In this document: piece after piece, positions 1 through 8,343 of the stretch
How the letters are laid out: every line of letters begins with the position of its first letter
How positions within the stretch are numbered: the stretch's first letter is position 1
Source: JBFFXF01 sp041569895
GTDB lineage: Bacteria > Planctomycetota > UBA8108 > JACQVS01
Direction: 5' to 3'
Length of the DNA: 34,533 nt
Assembly: GCA_041569895.1 (NCBI GenBank)
Contig: JBFFXF010000041.1
Location: 1 to 34,533, forward strand
The notes under the pieces: generated by a model
Databases searched by the model: none
What the model saw: the letters and a program-made list of their open reading frames with translations, nothing else
What the model was told of the DNA's origin: nothing
Translations under genes and position numbers: made by a program

Positions 1-914
1 ACGACGGTGCCGATCCTCCGTTCGGAGGCCGTCGGATCGAAGGCCGGAGAGCGGCGACGAATGCGCCGGAACATGGCTGGCGCGTCGACAAAGACGATCG
101 GCCGGTCGAGCAGCGTGTACTCGACGGCGACGGACGAGGCGTCGGTGATGAGGAGGTCGGCGCTCTTCAGGAGCGGGACGACGTCGAGCTCTCTCGCCAC
201 GCGAACACGTTCGTTCTCGAGCGGCGCCAGTTCGACGGACCAGTCCGTGGGCTTCTTCGGGTGGTCGTGCGGCTTGATCAGGAGGTTGAGGGACCTGTCT
301 GCAGCGAACGCCCGGGCGATTTCCTTGCCCATGGTCTCGAGGGCGTTCTTCTTCTCGCCGGTCGGCGCGAGAAGGACCGTGGGCAGGGACGGGTCGAACC
401 CGTACCGCGCGAGGAGAGCGTCGCGAGTGTCGTCCCCGGCGACGAGGGCGTCCGCCTTCGGGAAACCCGTGACGAGACAGGTCGATCCTCCCTCGACCAC
501 CAGTCCCTGCTTCCGGTAGAGCTCGGCGTGGTGCCGTCCCGGAAGGCAGAGGAAGTCGAATCGGAGCGCCTTCTCCCGGACGGCGAGGTTCTTGAAGGAG
601 ACGCCGTGGAAGATCTGCACCGACCGCCGGACCGTCGGAGGAAAGAGCTGATCGGAGAGGTGCGCGCACACGACGACGTCGAACTCCATGTCGCGGGCGT
701 TCTCGACCGAGACCACCTTGCTCCTGTCGACGTCGAAGGGGTCGTAGAAGCCCTCGAGCTCGTACGAGACCTCCCCCGCGGACTTCCGCCTGAATCCGCC
801 CGAGAGGAAGACCTCGACGCGGCGGTCCTGTCTCAGCCGCTCGTAGAGCGGCAAGAAGCACAGGAAGTGGACCGGCGCGTAGCCGGCGAAGAGGATTCGT
901 TTTGCTTCTGACAT
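1..914 (-). CDS. CDP-glycerol glycerophosphotransferase-like protein (partial, runs off left edge)
   Basis: An open frame of 304 codons reads leftward from an ATG at 914-912 with no stop before the window edge, so the C-terminus is missing. The ATG has a GAGGAA ribosome site about 5 nt upstream. Visible motifs fit the TagB/TagF family: His-Gly at residues 103-104 (IFHGVSFKN), a LLIKPHDHP stretch near 211-219, and the donor-site signature ADLLITDASSVAVEY near 252-266, normally ADxLITDYSS. These enzymes transfer glycerol-phosphate or related polyol-phosphate units from a CDP-activated donor onto a lipid-linked or polymer acceptor at the inner face of the membrane. The gene lies 18 nt downstream of an outer-membrane barrel gene on the same strand, so a joint role in envelope or surface-polymer assembly is likely. 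The acceptor is unknown. The family call is fairly firm; the exact substrate is inference. Confidence 0.82.
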   Translation of the reverse strand, partial: MSEAKRILFAGYAPVHFLCFLPLYERLRQDRRVEVFLSGGFRRKSAGEVSYELEGFYDPFDVDRSKVVSVENARDMEFDVVVCAHLSDQLFPPTVRRSVQIFHGVSFKNLAVREKALRFDFLCLPGRHHAELYRKQGLVVEGGSTCLVTGFPKADALVAGDDTRDALLARYGFDPSLPTVLLAPTGEKKNALETMGKEIARAFAADRSLNLLIKPHDHPKKPTDWSVELAPLENERVRVARELDVVPLLKSADLLITDASSVAVEYTLLDRPIVFVDAPAMFRRIRRRSPAFDPTASERRIGTV

Positions 915-932
915 TTTATTCCTCGGTGCCGC

Positions 933-2132
933 TCAAAACTTCGCCGTCAGCGTGGCGCCGACGATGAACCGCTCGTATTCGCGCTCCTCGTTGTCGTTCT
1001 GGGCGTCGCTCGTCGAGGTCTCCTTGAGATACCGCCCCTCGAGCGTGAAGTTGAACGAGTCGCCGATCTTGCGGATCAGCGCGACCCTGGCCTCATGGCG
1101 GATGTCCTCGCGACCCCGGTAGGTGGTGTCGAACAGCTCGTCGGACTCGAAGTCCTCGAAACGCAGCCGGTATCCGACCTTCAGCGACCAGCGATCGCCC
1201 TTGAGGTGGACATCGGCGCGGAAGCCGTGGCGGAACCTCGTGCGGTCGACCTTCTGCTCGGTGCGGATGTCGAGGTCGTTGGCGTCGAGGTCGCCGTTGA
1301 GGTCGACCCCGAACTCCGGCTCGTCCCGGATCAGCACCTCCTCGTCACCGGGGCTCTCGAGGTACTCGAAGAGATAGCCCCCCTCGATATCGAGGAAGCT
1401 CGTGAGCTCGATCTCCAGATCGACTCCCGCCCGGTAGAGGTCGCGATCCCTGTTGTCGAAGGGATCGTCGTAGCGGCGGAAACCGTAGCCGGCGCGCGCC
1501 TTGAGCTCCGCCCTTCTGAGGAGCGGCGTGTCCTTATCCGCCTTCCAGAGGCGCGCCCGGTAGCGGAGGTCGACGGTGGCGTCGTTGTAGATTCCGGGCT
1601 CGTACACGCGCTCGTCGTCCGAGACCGAGTCGACGAGATCGGTGGCGTCGGCTAGGTAGTTCTTGCGGAAGACCTCATGAGCGTACCCCAGGTCGACGCC
1701 GATCGAGTGCCCGCCGCCGAGCTTCTGCTCGAGGTCGAGCCCGGCGCGCGCGTGATTGCGCTCGGGGTTCTCGACGTAGAAATCGTATCGGGCGCTCGGC
1801 TCGATCGTGAAGTCGCGGTCGAAGAGGAGCGGGAAGCTCAAGGAGATGGCGGCGCGGGGCGAGATGATGACGTCGTCGGGCGACTCCATGTCGTCGAAAC
1901 GGCCGCTGATCTCGTCGGCCGCCCGGTCATCCTCGAGACGATCGATCTGGCTTTCCGAGAGGTTGAAGATGTTGGTGTCGTAGAGGACCTCGCCTTCGAG
2001 CCGAAGACCCCACTCGATGCCGTTCTCCTCCGGTTTGTCCTTTTTCTTCTTCTTGTCCTTGGCGCACACCTCGCCCAGGGGCGCCAGCGCGAGCAGGGCG
2101 CAAAGCAAGAGTTGCAGAGTCCTGCCGGTCAT
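933..2132 (-). CDS. outer-membrane beta-barrel protein
   Basis: Start chosen at the ATG at 2132-2130, giving 399 aa. It begins a clear signal peptide (TGRTLQLLLCALLALAPLG, Ala-rich cut site near residue 24) and has AAGGA about 6 nt upstream. The longer frame to 2267 adds only arginine-rich sequence and is rejected. After a Lys-rich linker (residues 25-34) the protein is a run of alternating amphipathic strands with many Tyr, Arg, Asp and Glu and few Cys. It ends in the aromatic-terminated strand RFIVGATLTAKF, as expected for a barrel inserted by the Bam system. No enzymatic motif is seen. It is the first gene of a two-gene minus-strand operon with the glycerophosphotransferase-like gene. Function could be pore, export channel or structural; which one cannot be told from sequence. 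Confidence 0.78.
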   Translation of the reverse strand: MTGRTLQLLLCALLALAPLGEVCAKDKKKKKDKPEENGIEWGLRLEGEVLYDTNIFNLSESQIDRLEDDRAADEISGRFDDMESPDDVIISPRAAISLSFPLLFDRDFTIEPSARYDFYVENPERNHARAGLDLEQKLGGGHSIGVDLGYAHEVFRKNYLADATDLVDSVSDDERVYEPGIYNDATVDLRYRARLWKADKDTPLLRRAELKARAGYGFRRYDDPFDNRDRDLYRAGVDLEIELTSFLDIEGGYLFEYLESPGDEEVLIRDEPEFGVDLNGDLDANDLDIRTEQKVDRTRFRHGFRADVHLKGDRWSLKVGYRLRFEDFESDELFDTTYRGREDIRHEARVALIRKIGDSFNFTLEGRYLKETSTSDAQNDNEEREYERFIVGATLTAKF

Positions 2133-2322
2133 CTCGGTCCTTCGTTCTCGGTTGCGGTCCCGTGCCCGGCTCGTCCCCGTCCTCGAGCTCGATCCGGGCA
2201 GGTTGAAGCGTTTTCCGCGGCGCACCGGGGGTGACGATGTCTTCCATCGCGCACACGCCGGGACCAACCCTCTTCAGCAGCATACGATGCGCGGCGGAGA
2301 CTGACGCGCGCCTGGCGCGGCG

Positions 2323-2351
2323 TTGACCGGATTCCCGTGTTCCGATACCGT
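2323..2351 (+). promoter_or_regulatory. possible sigma70-like promoter before the DUF1592-type gene
   Basis: TTGACC at 2323-2328 and TACCGT at 2346-2351 are separated by 17 nt. The first matches TTGACA at five of six positions, the second matches TATAAT at only three. Transcription would begin near 2358, right at the GTG at 2359, so the mRNA could be leaderless. This would also explain why no ribosome site is visible. The weak -10 keeps confidence low. Confidence 0.25.
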
Positions 2352-2358
2352 GAGACTC

Positions 2359-5300
2359 GTGAACTCACCTGCTCGACGCGCTCTCCTCGCCCTCCTCGCG
2401 TGCCTCGCGCCGCTCGCCTCGCGGAGCGACGACGCGCTCCCCTTCGATGCGCTCGGGGCCGAGTACATCGAGCGCGTCCGCCCGCTCCTCGAGCGCCTCT
2501 GCCTCGACTGTCACTCGCGCGAGGAGAGGAAGGGAGAGCTCGACCTCGAGCGGTTTACCGGGCTGAACGCCGTGCGGCGGGATCCGACGACCTGGCGGAA
2601 GGTGATCGAGATGCTCGAGAGCCGCGAGATGCCGCCCGAGAGGCGCCGGCAGCCGTCCGCCGACGAGCGGGCGTTGCTGATCGACTGGGCGCGGCGCTAT
2701 CTCGACGCGGAGGCCCGCGCCAGGGCGGGCGACCCGGGACGCGTCGTCCTGCGACGCCTGAGCAACGCGGAGTACACCTACACCGTGCGTGACCTCACCG
2801 GCGTGGCGCTCGATCCGGCGCGCCAGTTCCCTGTCGACGGCGCCGCGGGCGAGGGCTTCACGAACACGGGCGACGCGCTCGTGATGTCGCCGGCCCTGGT
2901 CACCAAGTACCTCGACGCTGCGCGCGAGATCGCCAGCCACGCGGTGCTCCTGCCGGACGGCATCCGCTTCTCGCCGCACGCCAGCCGTCGTGACTGGACC
3001 GACGAGATCCTCGCCGAGATTCGCGCGCTCCACGGCCGCTTCACCGACGGCGAGGGGCGGGTCGATCTCGAGCGCTACTTCTCGGCGCTGATCCGTCATC
3101 GCGATGTGCTTCGCGGTGACCCGGGCGCGGCGCGCAGGATCACGCGCGACGAGGGGCTCTCGGCGAGCTACCTCGAGACCCTGGCGCGCGTGCTCGCGTC
3201 GGACGAGCCCCGATCTGTGCTCCTCGATCGCGTGCGCGAGCTCTGGCGCGATGCGGACCCGGAAGGAGCGCGCGCTCTCGCCGCCGCGGTGCGCGCGTGG
3301 CAGGACCGCCTCTGGCGATACAACCCGGTCGGCCACTTCGGCAGCGTGCGACCGTGGCAGGAGCCGGTGTCCGTGATCGTCGACTCGGTCACGCTGCGCG
3401 TCGCCGTGCCCCCGGCGACCGGAGATCCCGGCGACGACGTCGTGCTCTTCCTCGTCGCCGGAACCGCCGGCGACGGGAACGAGGCCGACGTCGTCGTCTG
3501 GGATCGACCGCGCTTCGAGCGCTCCGGCCAGACACCGCTGCCGCTGAGGGACCTCGCGGCGGCGGCGGCGATCGCGGAGGAGACTCGAGGGCGGGCGCTC
3601 GCCTCGACATCGCGCGCACTCGCCGCGGTGCGGGCGGCGATCGAGCGACCCGTTGATGCCGCTGACCCGGACGCGCTCGCCGCGAGGCACGACGTCGACC
3701 CGCACCTCCTGCGGGCGTGGCTCTCGTGGCTCGGCGTCTCCGCGTCGGGCGCGGTGACCATCGAGCAGCGCCTCGAGGGCACGCTCCAGAACGTCGGGGG
3801 CTACGACTTCGTCCGCGGCTGGGGTCTGCCGGGAGTGGGGGACCTGTCGCTCATCAGCAACGCCTCGGACAACGCCGTCAACGTCCCCGGACGGGTCAAC
3901 CCGCACCGCATCGCCGTGCACCCGCGCCCCGAGCGCTGGGTGGCGGCCGGCTGGCAGAGCCCGGGCGATCTGCGCGTCCGCGTCGCGCCACGTGTCGAGG
4001 ACATGCACCCGCAGTGCGGCAACGGCGTCTCGTGGTCGCTCGAGGTCTGGCGTGGCGCGCGCCGCCACGTGCTCGCGGCGGACGACCTCGACCGCGGCGC
4101 GGCGACGGATGTCGCGCCGATCGGCGGCGTCTCGATGCGTCGCGGGGAGCTGCTCGCGCTGATCATCGGTCCGCGGGACCGGAACCACGCGTGCGACCTG
4201 ACGCAGATCGACCTCGAGGTCGCCGAGGAGGACGGCGGGATGCGCGCGTGGTCGCTGCGAGAGGACTGCGCCGACGACATCCAGGCGGGCAACCCGCACG
4301 CGGACCGGCACGGCAACGAGGGCGTCTGGCACTTCTTCACCGGGCTGATCGAGGAGGGCCGGAAGCCGAGCCAGATCCCCGACGGCTCGCTCCTGGCGAC
4401 CTGGCTCGATGCGCCGGGCGCGGATGAGGCCGCGCGACTGGCGGACGCCATCGATGCCCTGGTCACGCGACCGCCGGCGGTGGATACACCGCGCCCCGAT
4501 GCCGAGCTCCGCGCTCGAGTGACGTCACTCGCCGGCCCGCTCTTCTCTCGATTCGACTTCGCGGAGCTCGCCCGCGCCGCCCCCGAGGCCGCCCGGCAGC
4601 GCGGTGGTCACGGCGTCGACCCGGCGCGCTTCGGACGGAATCTCGATGGATCGCCGGCAGCGCCCGATCAGCTCATCGTCCGGGCGCCCTCGGCGATCGA
4701 GGTCCGCGCGCCGCGTGGCCTCGTCGAGGGCTCGGAGCTCGTCGTCTCCGCCCGTCTCCACGAGGAGGCCGGTCGCGAGGGCATCGTCCAGGTCGCGGTG
4801 CTCGCCGAGAAGCCGCTCGACGCGGCGACGCTGCTGCCGGCCGTGCCGCTCGTTATCCGGGAGGACAGCGAGGCCGCGGTCCGCGCCCGGCGCTCGGTCG
4901 AGGAGTTCAATCGACTCTTTCCCCGCGCCGTCTGCTATCGCCCCATCGTCCCGGTCGACGAGGTGGTGACGCTGGTCCTCTTCCACCGCGAGGACGACCA
5001 CCTCGGCCGATTGATGCTCGACGACCAGGAGCGCGCGCGCCTCGACCGGCTCTGGGACGAGCTCCACTACGTCAGTCACGAGGCGCTCGCCCTGGTCACC
5101 GGTTTCGAGCAGCTGATGGAGTTCGCGACGCAGGACAACGACCCGAGCAAGTTCGCGCCGCTCGGGGAGCCGATCGCTAAGCGCGCCGCGGCGTTCCGGC
5201 GGCGTCTCGTCGAGACGGAGCCCGCGCACATGGATGCTTTGCTCGATCTCGCGACGCGCGCGTATCGCCGGCCACTCCGGGAGCGCGAGGAGCACGGCCT

Positions 5301-6534
5301 GCGCGCGCTCTACCACTCGCTGCGTGCGAGCGAGACGCCGCACGACGAGGCCGTCCGCCTGGTGCTGTCGCGCATCCTGATCGCGCCGGCCTTCCTCTAT
5401 CGCCTCGAGAAGCCGCCCGGGGGCGCGGAGCCGGCGCGGGTCTCGGACTGGGAGCTCGCCACGCGGCTGAGCTACTTCCTGTGGTCCTCGCTCCCCGATG
5501 ACGAGCTGCGCGGGGAGGCGGCCACGGGGCGGCTCGGTGACGGGAACGTGCTCGTCGCGCAGGCGCTGCGGATGCTCCAGGACCCCCGCGTGCGAAGGCT
5601 GGCGATCGAGTTCGCCTGCCAGTGGCTCCACATCCGCGGCTTCGACGAGTTCGACGAGAAGAGCGAGCGGCGCTTCCCGGGCTTCGCGGCGCTGCGCCAC
5701 GACATGTACGAGGAGGCGGTGCTCTTCTTCACCGACCTCTTCCGCCGGGACGGGGCGATCCTCGAGATCCTCGACGCCGACCACGCGTTCCTCAACGAGC
5801 CGCTCGCCGCGCACTATGGCATCCCGGGCGTCGAGGGCGAGTCGTGGCGGCGCGTCGACGGCGTCAGGGAGTTCTCCCGGGGCGGCATCCTCGCCCTCGG
5901 CGCGACGCTCGCCCGGCACTCGGGGGCGTCGCGCACGAGCCCGATCCTGCGCGGCACCTGGATCTCCGAGACCCTGCTCGGCGAGAAGCTGCCGAGGCCG
6001 CCCGCCGACGTGCCGCAGCTCCCGGAGACCGCGCCGCAGGGGCTCACCGAGCGGCAGCTGATCGAGCGCCACTCGAGCGATCCCGCCTGCGCGAAGTGCC
6101 ACGCGCGCATTGATCCCTACGGATTCGCGCTCGAGGGGTTCGACACCATCGGCCGCCGCCGCGAGACCGACAGCGGCGGGCTGTCGATCGATGCCCGCAC
6201 GCGCCTCGCCGACGGCCGCGAGGTCGAGGGCATCAACGGGCTGCGCGAGTACCTGCTGACGGCGCGTCGTGACGCGTTCGTCGGGCAGTTCTGCCGCAAG
6301 CTGCTCGGGTACGCGCTCGGGCGCGCCGTGCAGCTCTCCGACGAGCCGCTGCTCGCGGAGATGGCCGAGAATCTGCGCGAGAAAGACTGGCGTTTCAGCG
6401 CCGCCGTCGAGACCATCGTACGCAGCCGGCAGTTCCGCGAGATCCGCGGCCGCGAGAGTCCCGCGGCCCTGGGACTCGACGGCGATCGAAACCCGGAGGG
6501 GGACGCGTCGACCGTCCCCGGAGGAGACCGCTGA
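2359..6534 (+). CDS. PSCyt1/DUF1587-DUF1595-DUF1592-DUF1588-DUF1585 multidomain c-type cytochrome protein
   Basis: A secreted protein of about 1,391 aa. From the chosen GTG the N-terminus is a signal peptide (PARRALLALLACLAPLAS). Alternatives are GTG 2350 and TTG 2323; none has a good ribosome site. Domains in order: planctomycete cytochrome with a CxxCH heme motif (CLDCH, residues 48-52), DUF1587 (about 128-195), a long middle region (about 200-950) rich in Trp, Arg and Asp with beta-type segments, DUF1595 (about 958-1020), DUF1592 (about 1027-1155), DUF1588 (about 1175-1275) with a second CxxCH (CAKCHARIDPYGFALEGFD, first Cys at 1244) and DUF1585 (to about 1360). The family is typical of Planctomycetota and relatives; its biochemistry is not established, though a role in heme-linked redox chemistry on complex polymers is often supposed. 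It is unusually long because of the middle insertion. The stop overlaps the DUF1552 start by one base, so the two are probably partners. Confidence 0.88.
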   Translation: MNSPARRALLALLACLAPLASRSDDALPFDALGAEYIERVRPLLERLCLDCHSREERKGELDLERFTGLNAVRRDPTTWRKVIEMLESREMPPERRRQPSADERALLIDWARRYLDAEARARAGDPGRVVLRRLSNAEYTYTVRDLTGVALDPARQFPVDGAAGEGFTNTGDALVMSPALVTKYLDAAREIASHAVLLPDGIRFSPHASRRDWTDEILAEIRALHGRFTDGEGRVDLERYFSALIRHRDVLRGDPGAARRITRDEGLSASYLETLARVLASDEPRSVLLDRVRELWRDADPEGARALAAAVRAWQDRLWRYNPVGHFGSVRPWQEPVSVIVDSVTLRVAVPPATGDPGDDVVLFLVAGTAGDGNEADVVVWDRPRFERSGQTPLPLRDLAAAAAIAEETRGRALASTSRALAAVRAAIERPVDAADPDALAARHDVDPHLLRAWLSWLGVSASGAVTIEQRLEGTLQNVGGYDFVRGWGLPGVGDLSLISNASDNAVNVPGRVNPHRIAVHPRPERWVAAGWQSPGDLRVRVAPRVEDMHPQCGNGVSWSLEVWRGARRHVLAADDLDRGAATDVAPIGGVSMRRGELLALIIGPRDRNHACDLTQIDLEVAEEDGGMRAWSLREDCADDIQAGNPHADRHGNEGVWHFFTGLIEEGRKPSQIPDGSLLATWLDAPGADEAARLADAIDALVTRPPAVDTPRPDAELRARVTSLAGPLFSRFDFAELARAAPEAARQRGGHGVDPARFGRNLDGSPAAPDQLIVRAPSAIEVRAPRGLVEGSELVVSARLHEEAGREGIVQVAVLAEKPLDAATLLPAVPLVIREDSEAAVRARRSVEEFNRLFPRAVCYRPIVPVDEVVTLVLFHREDDHLGRLMLDDQERARLDRLWDELHYVSHEALALVTGFEQLMEFATQDNDPSKFAPLGEPIAKRAAAFRRRLVETEPAHMDALLDLATRAYRRPLREREEHGLRALYHSLRASETPHDEAVRLVLSRILIAPAFLYRLEKPPGGAEPARVSDWELATRLSYFLWSSLPDDELRGEAATGRLGDGNVLVAQALRMLQDPRVRRLAIEFACQWLHIRGFDEFDEKSERRFPGFAALRHDMYEEAVLFFTDLFRRDGAILEILDADHAFLNEPLAAHYGIPGVEGESWRRVDGVREFSRGGILALGATLARHSGASRTSPILRGTWISETLLGEKLPRPPADVPQLPETAPQGLTERQLIERHSSDPACAKCHARIDPYGFALEGFDTIGRRRETDSGGLSIDARTRLADGREVEGINGLREYLLTARRDAFVGQFCRKLLGYALGRAVQLSDEPLLAEMAENLREKDWRFSAAVETIVRSRQFREIRGRESPAALGLDGDRNPEGDASTVPGGDR

Positions 6535-7871
6535 TGGCGAGCTCGGACCGCATCTCCCGCCGCGCGATGCTGCGCGGACTCGGCGTCACCATGGCGTTGC
6601 CCTGGCTCGAATCGGTGCGGGTGTGGAGCGCCGACGGTCCGGCGGCGCGACCGGCCTTGCGATCGGCCAGCGAGGCCGTCGTCGAGGGCGAGGCGCCGAT
6701 GCGCTTCGGCGTCGTCTTCGCCGGCAACGGCTTCCACAGGCGGGAGTGGTGGGCGCGAGAGGGGAAGGACGGTCTCGAGCTCGGCAAGGTGCTCGAGCCG
6801 CTCGGCGACTTCCGCGATCGCATGCTCTTCATCCGAGGCCTCTACAACGAGCAGGCGCTCAAGGGCAACATCCACAGCTCGCAGACCGGCAACCTCCTCT
6901 CGGGCGCGCCGCTGGCGCCGGGCGGCGAGATCCGATCGGGAACCAGCGTCGATCAGGTGATCGCGCAGACGTACGGGCGCGCGACGAAGCTGCCGAGCCT
7001 CGTCGTCGGCTGCGAGAAGGCGAACCCGTCGGTCCACAAGAACTACTCGATGCTCTACAGCTCGCACATCTCGTGGAACTCGCCGACGACGCCGACGCCG
7101 CTCGAGGTCTATCCGGCGCTCGCCTTCGACCGCCTCTTCAAGGACGACGCGAACGGGGCGCACGCCAGCGTCCTCGACGCCGTGCTCGCCGACGCCAGGG
7201 ACCTGCGACACGACGTCAGCGCCGGCGATCGACGCAAGCTCGACGAGTACCTCGACTCCGTGCGCGAGGTCGAGCAGCGCATCGAGCGCGCCGGCCGGCG
7301 TGGCGAGCTGCAGGGCTGGCGGCCGGCGATCGAGAAGCCCTCGATGCCGCGTCCGCCGGACGGCATCCCGCAGGACATCGGCGAGCACATGCGGCTGATG
7401 AGCGACATCCTCGTGCTCGCCTTCCAGACCGACACGACGCGCGTCTCGACGCTGAAGCTGAACAACGACCACTCCTCGCTGCGCTTCTCGAACCTCGGCG
7501 TCGACTACATGATCCACCACCTCCTGTCGCACCAGGAGTCGGACGACTGGCTGAAGGTGAACCGGTTCTTCGTCGAGCACCTCGCGCGCATCGCTCGCAA
7601 GCTCGACGCCATCCAGGAGGGTGAGCGCACCGCCCTCGACAACACGATGATCCTCTTCTGCTCGAGCATGCTTACCGGAAGCCATGACGCGTCCCAGCTT
7701 CCGGTGGTGCTGCTCGGCGGCGGCGGAGGCACGCTCCACACCGGTCGCATCCTCGATTATCGCGGCAAGCCGAACCGGAAGATGTGCAGCCTGTACCTGT
7801 CGCTGCTCGACAAGTTCGGCGTGCGCCTCGACGAGTTCGGCGATTCCCGCGAGCGCCTCGCGGAGGTCTGA
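6534..7871 (+). CDS. DUF1552 family secreted protein
   Basis: 445 aa, starting at an ATG that shares its A with the TGA of the upstream gene (TGATG), with GGAGGAG about 8 nt upstream, so translational coupling is likely. The N-terminus is a Tat-like leader (SDRISRRAMLRGLGVTMALPWLES), which suggests export in a folded state. The body matches DUF1552: FGVVFAGNGFHRREWW near residues 60-75, the HSSQTGNLLSG segment, HLLSHQESDDWLKVNRFF and a C-terminal LGGGGGTLHTGR segment. In planctomycete genomes DUF1552 genes habitually follow DUF1592-type cytochrome genes, as here. Relationship to the alkaline phosphatase/sulfatase-fold DUF1501 proteins is often suggested, but no catalytic residue can be assigned from sequence alone. 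Confidence 0.9.
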   Translation: MASSDRISRRAMLRGLGVTMALPWLESVRVWSADGPAARPALRSASEAVVEGEAPMRFGVVFAGNGFHRREWWAREGKDGLELGKVLEPLGDFRDRMLFIRGLYNEQALKGNIHSSQTGNLLSGAPLAPGGEIRSGTSVDQVIAQTYGRATKLPSLVVGCEKANPSVHKNYSMLYSSHISWNSPTTPTPLEVYPALAFDRLFKDDANGAHASVLDAVLADARDLRHDVSAGDRRKLDEYLDSVREVEQRIERAGRRGELQGWRPAIEKPSMPRPPDGIPQDIGEHMRLMSDILVLAFQTDTTRVSTLKLNNDHSSLRFSNLGVDYMIHHLLSHQESDDWLKVNRFFVEHLARIARKLDAIQEGERTALDNTMILFCSSMLTGSHDASQLPVVLLGGGGGTLHTGRILDYRGKPNRKMCSLYLSLLDKFGVRLDEFGDSRERLAEV

Positions 7872-7890
7872 CCGGCGGCCGCGCCCTGCG

Positions 7891-7905
7891 ATCCCCTGCG
7901 GGGAT
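7891..7905 (+). terminator. short stem-loop after the DUF1552 gene
   Basis: Perfect inverted repeat ATCCCC-TGC-GGGGAT, 20 nt after the DUF1552 stop. There is no T-run behind it, so it may be a factor-dependent terminator, a 3' stabiliser or chance in GC-rich DNA. Confidence 0.3.
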
Positions 7906-7977
7906 TCCGTCCTCGAGCCGATACACGAACAGGGTCGAGTCTCGTTGACATCCACTTCCTCGTTCGCGGAGCCGCGC

Positions 7978-8280
7978 ATGCCCGAGTATCAGTCGTCGTC
8001 ACATTACGGGATCGAGCACTGGATCAGCTTCCTGGTGGTCGGCGTGATGGCCGCGTTCTTCGTCGGCTATCTCAAGCGCGGCCGCGGCTACGGCTGGCTC
8101 GGGAACGTCATCGTCGGCATCCTCGGCGCCATGGTCGGGCCCTTCCTCTACAGCTTCGTCCCGGACCGATTCGACATCCTCTCCAGCCTGCCGAGCATCT
8201 CGCTGGGCGACCTCGTCATCGCGATGATCGGGGCGTTCGTGATGCTCTTCGTCGTGCGGATGGTCAAGGACAGCGAGTGA
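7978..8280 (+). CDS. GlsB/YeaQ/YmgE family (transglycosylase-associated) small membrane protein
   Basis: 100 aa. The ATG at 7978 was chosen because the protein then begins just before the family-like sequence; a longer frame from 7684 would run through the end of the DUF1552 gene in another frame. Three membrane spans are visible: about residues 16-30 (ISFLVVGVMAAFFVGYL), 36-58 (GWLGNVIVGILGAMVGPFL, the family's Gly-rich signature) and 77-94. The family is widespread, often stress-induced, and its molecular role is not settled. The gene lies about 100 nt after the DUF1552 gene and may be separately transcribed. It converges with the DUF1501 gene on the other strand. Confidence 0.85.
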   Translation: MPEYQSSSHYGIEHWISFLVVGVMAAFFVGYLKRGRGYGWLGNVIVGILGAMVGPFLYSFVPDRFDILSSLPSISLGDLVIAMIGAFVMLFVVRMVKDSE

Positions 8281-8288
8281 CCGGGGAC

Positions 8289-8307
8289 GCATCCCCGCAC
8301 GGGATGC
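8289..8307. terminator. stem-loop between convergent genes
   Basis: Inverted repeat GCATCCC-CGCAC-GGGATGC, a 7-bp stem with a 5-nt loop, lying 8 nt after the plus-strand stop at 8280 and 36 nt after the minus-strand stop at 8344. Its place between convergent genes fits a bidirectional terminator, though neither side has a T-run. Confidence 0.45.
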
Positions 8308-8343
8308 TCGCGGGAATGCCTTCGACCGGGGCGCCGACTCCGC

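Noticed and set aside
7..911. Two plus-strand frames at the left edge (7-519 and 261-911)
   Set aside because: They lie opposite the glycerophosphotransferase-like gene, whose minus-strand frame carries family motifs and a ribosome site.
2365..7979. Long minus-strand frames opposite the DUF1592-type and DUF1552 genes
   Set aside because: Antisense to clear families with CxxCH and Tat motifs on the plus strand; translations are Arg/Val/Glu-rich without motifs.
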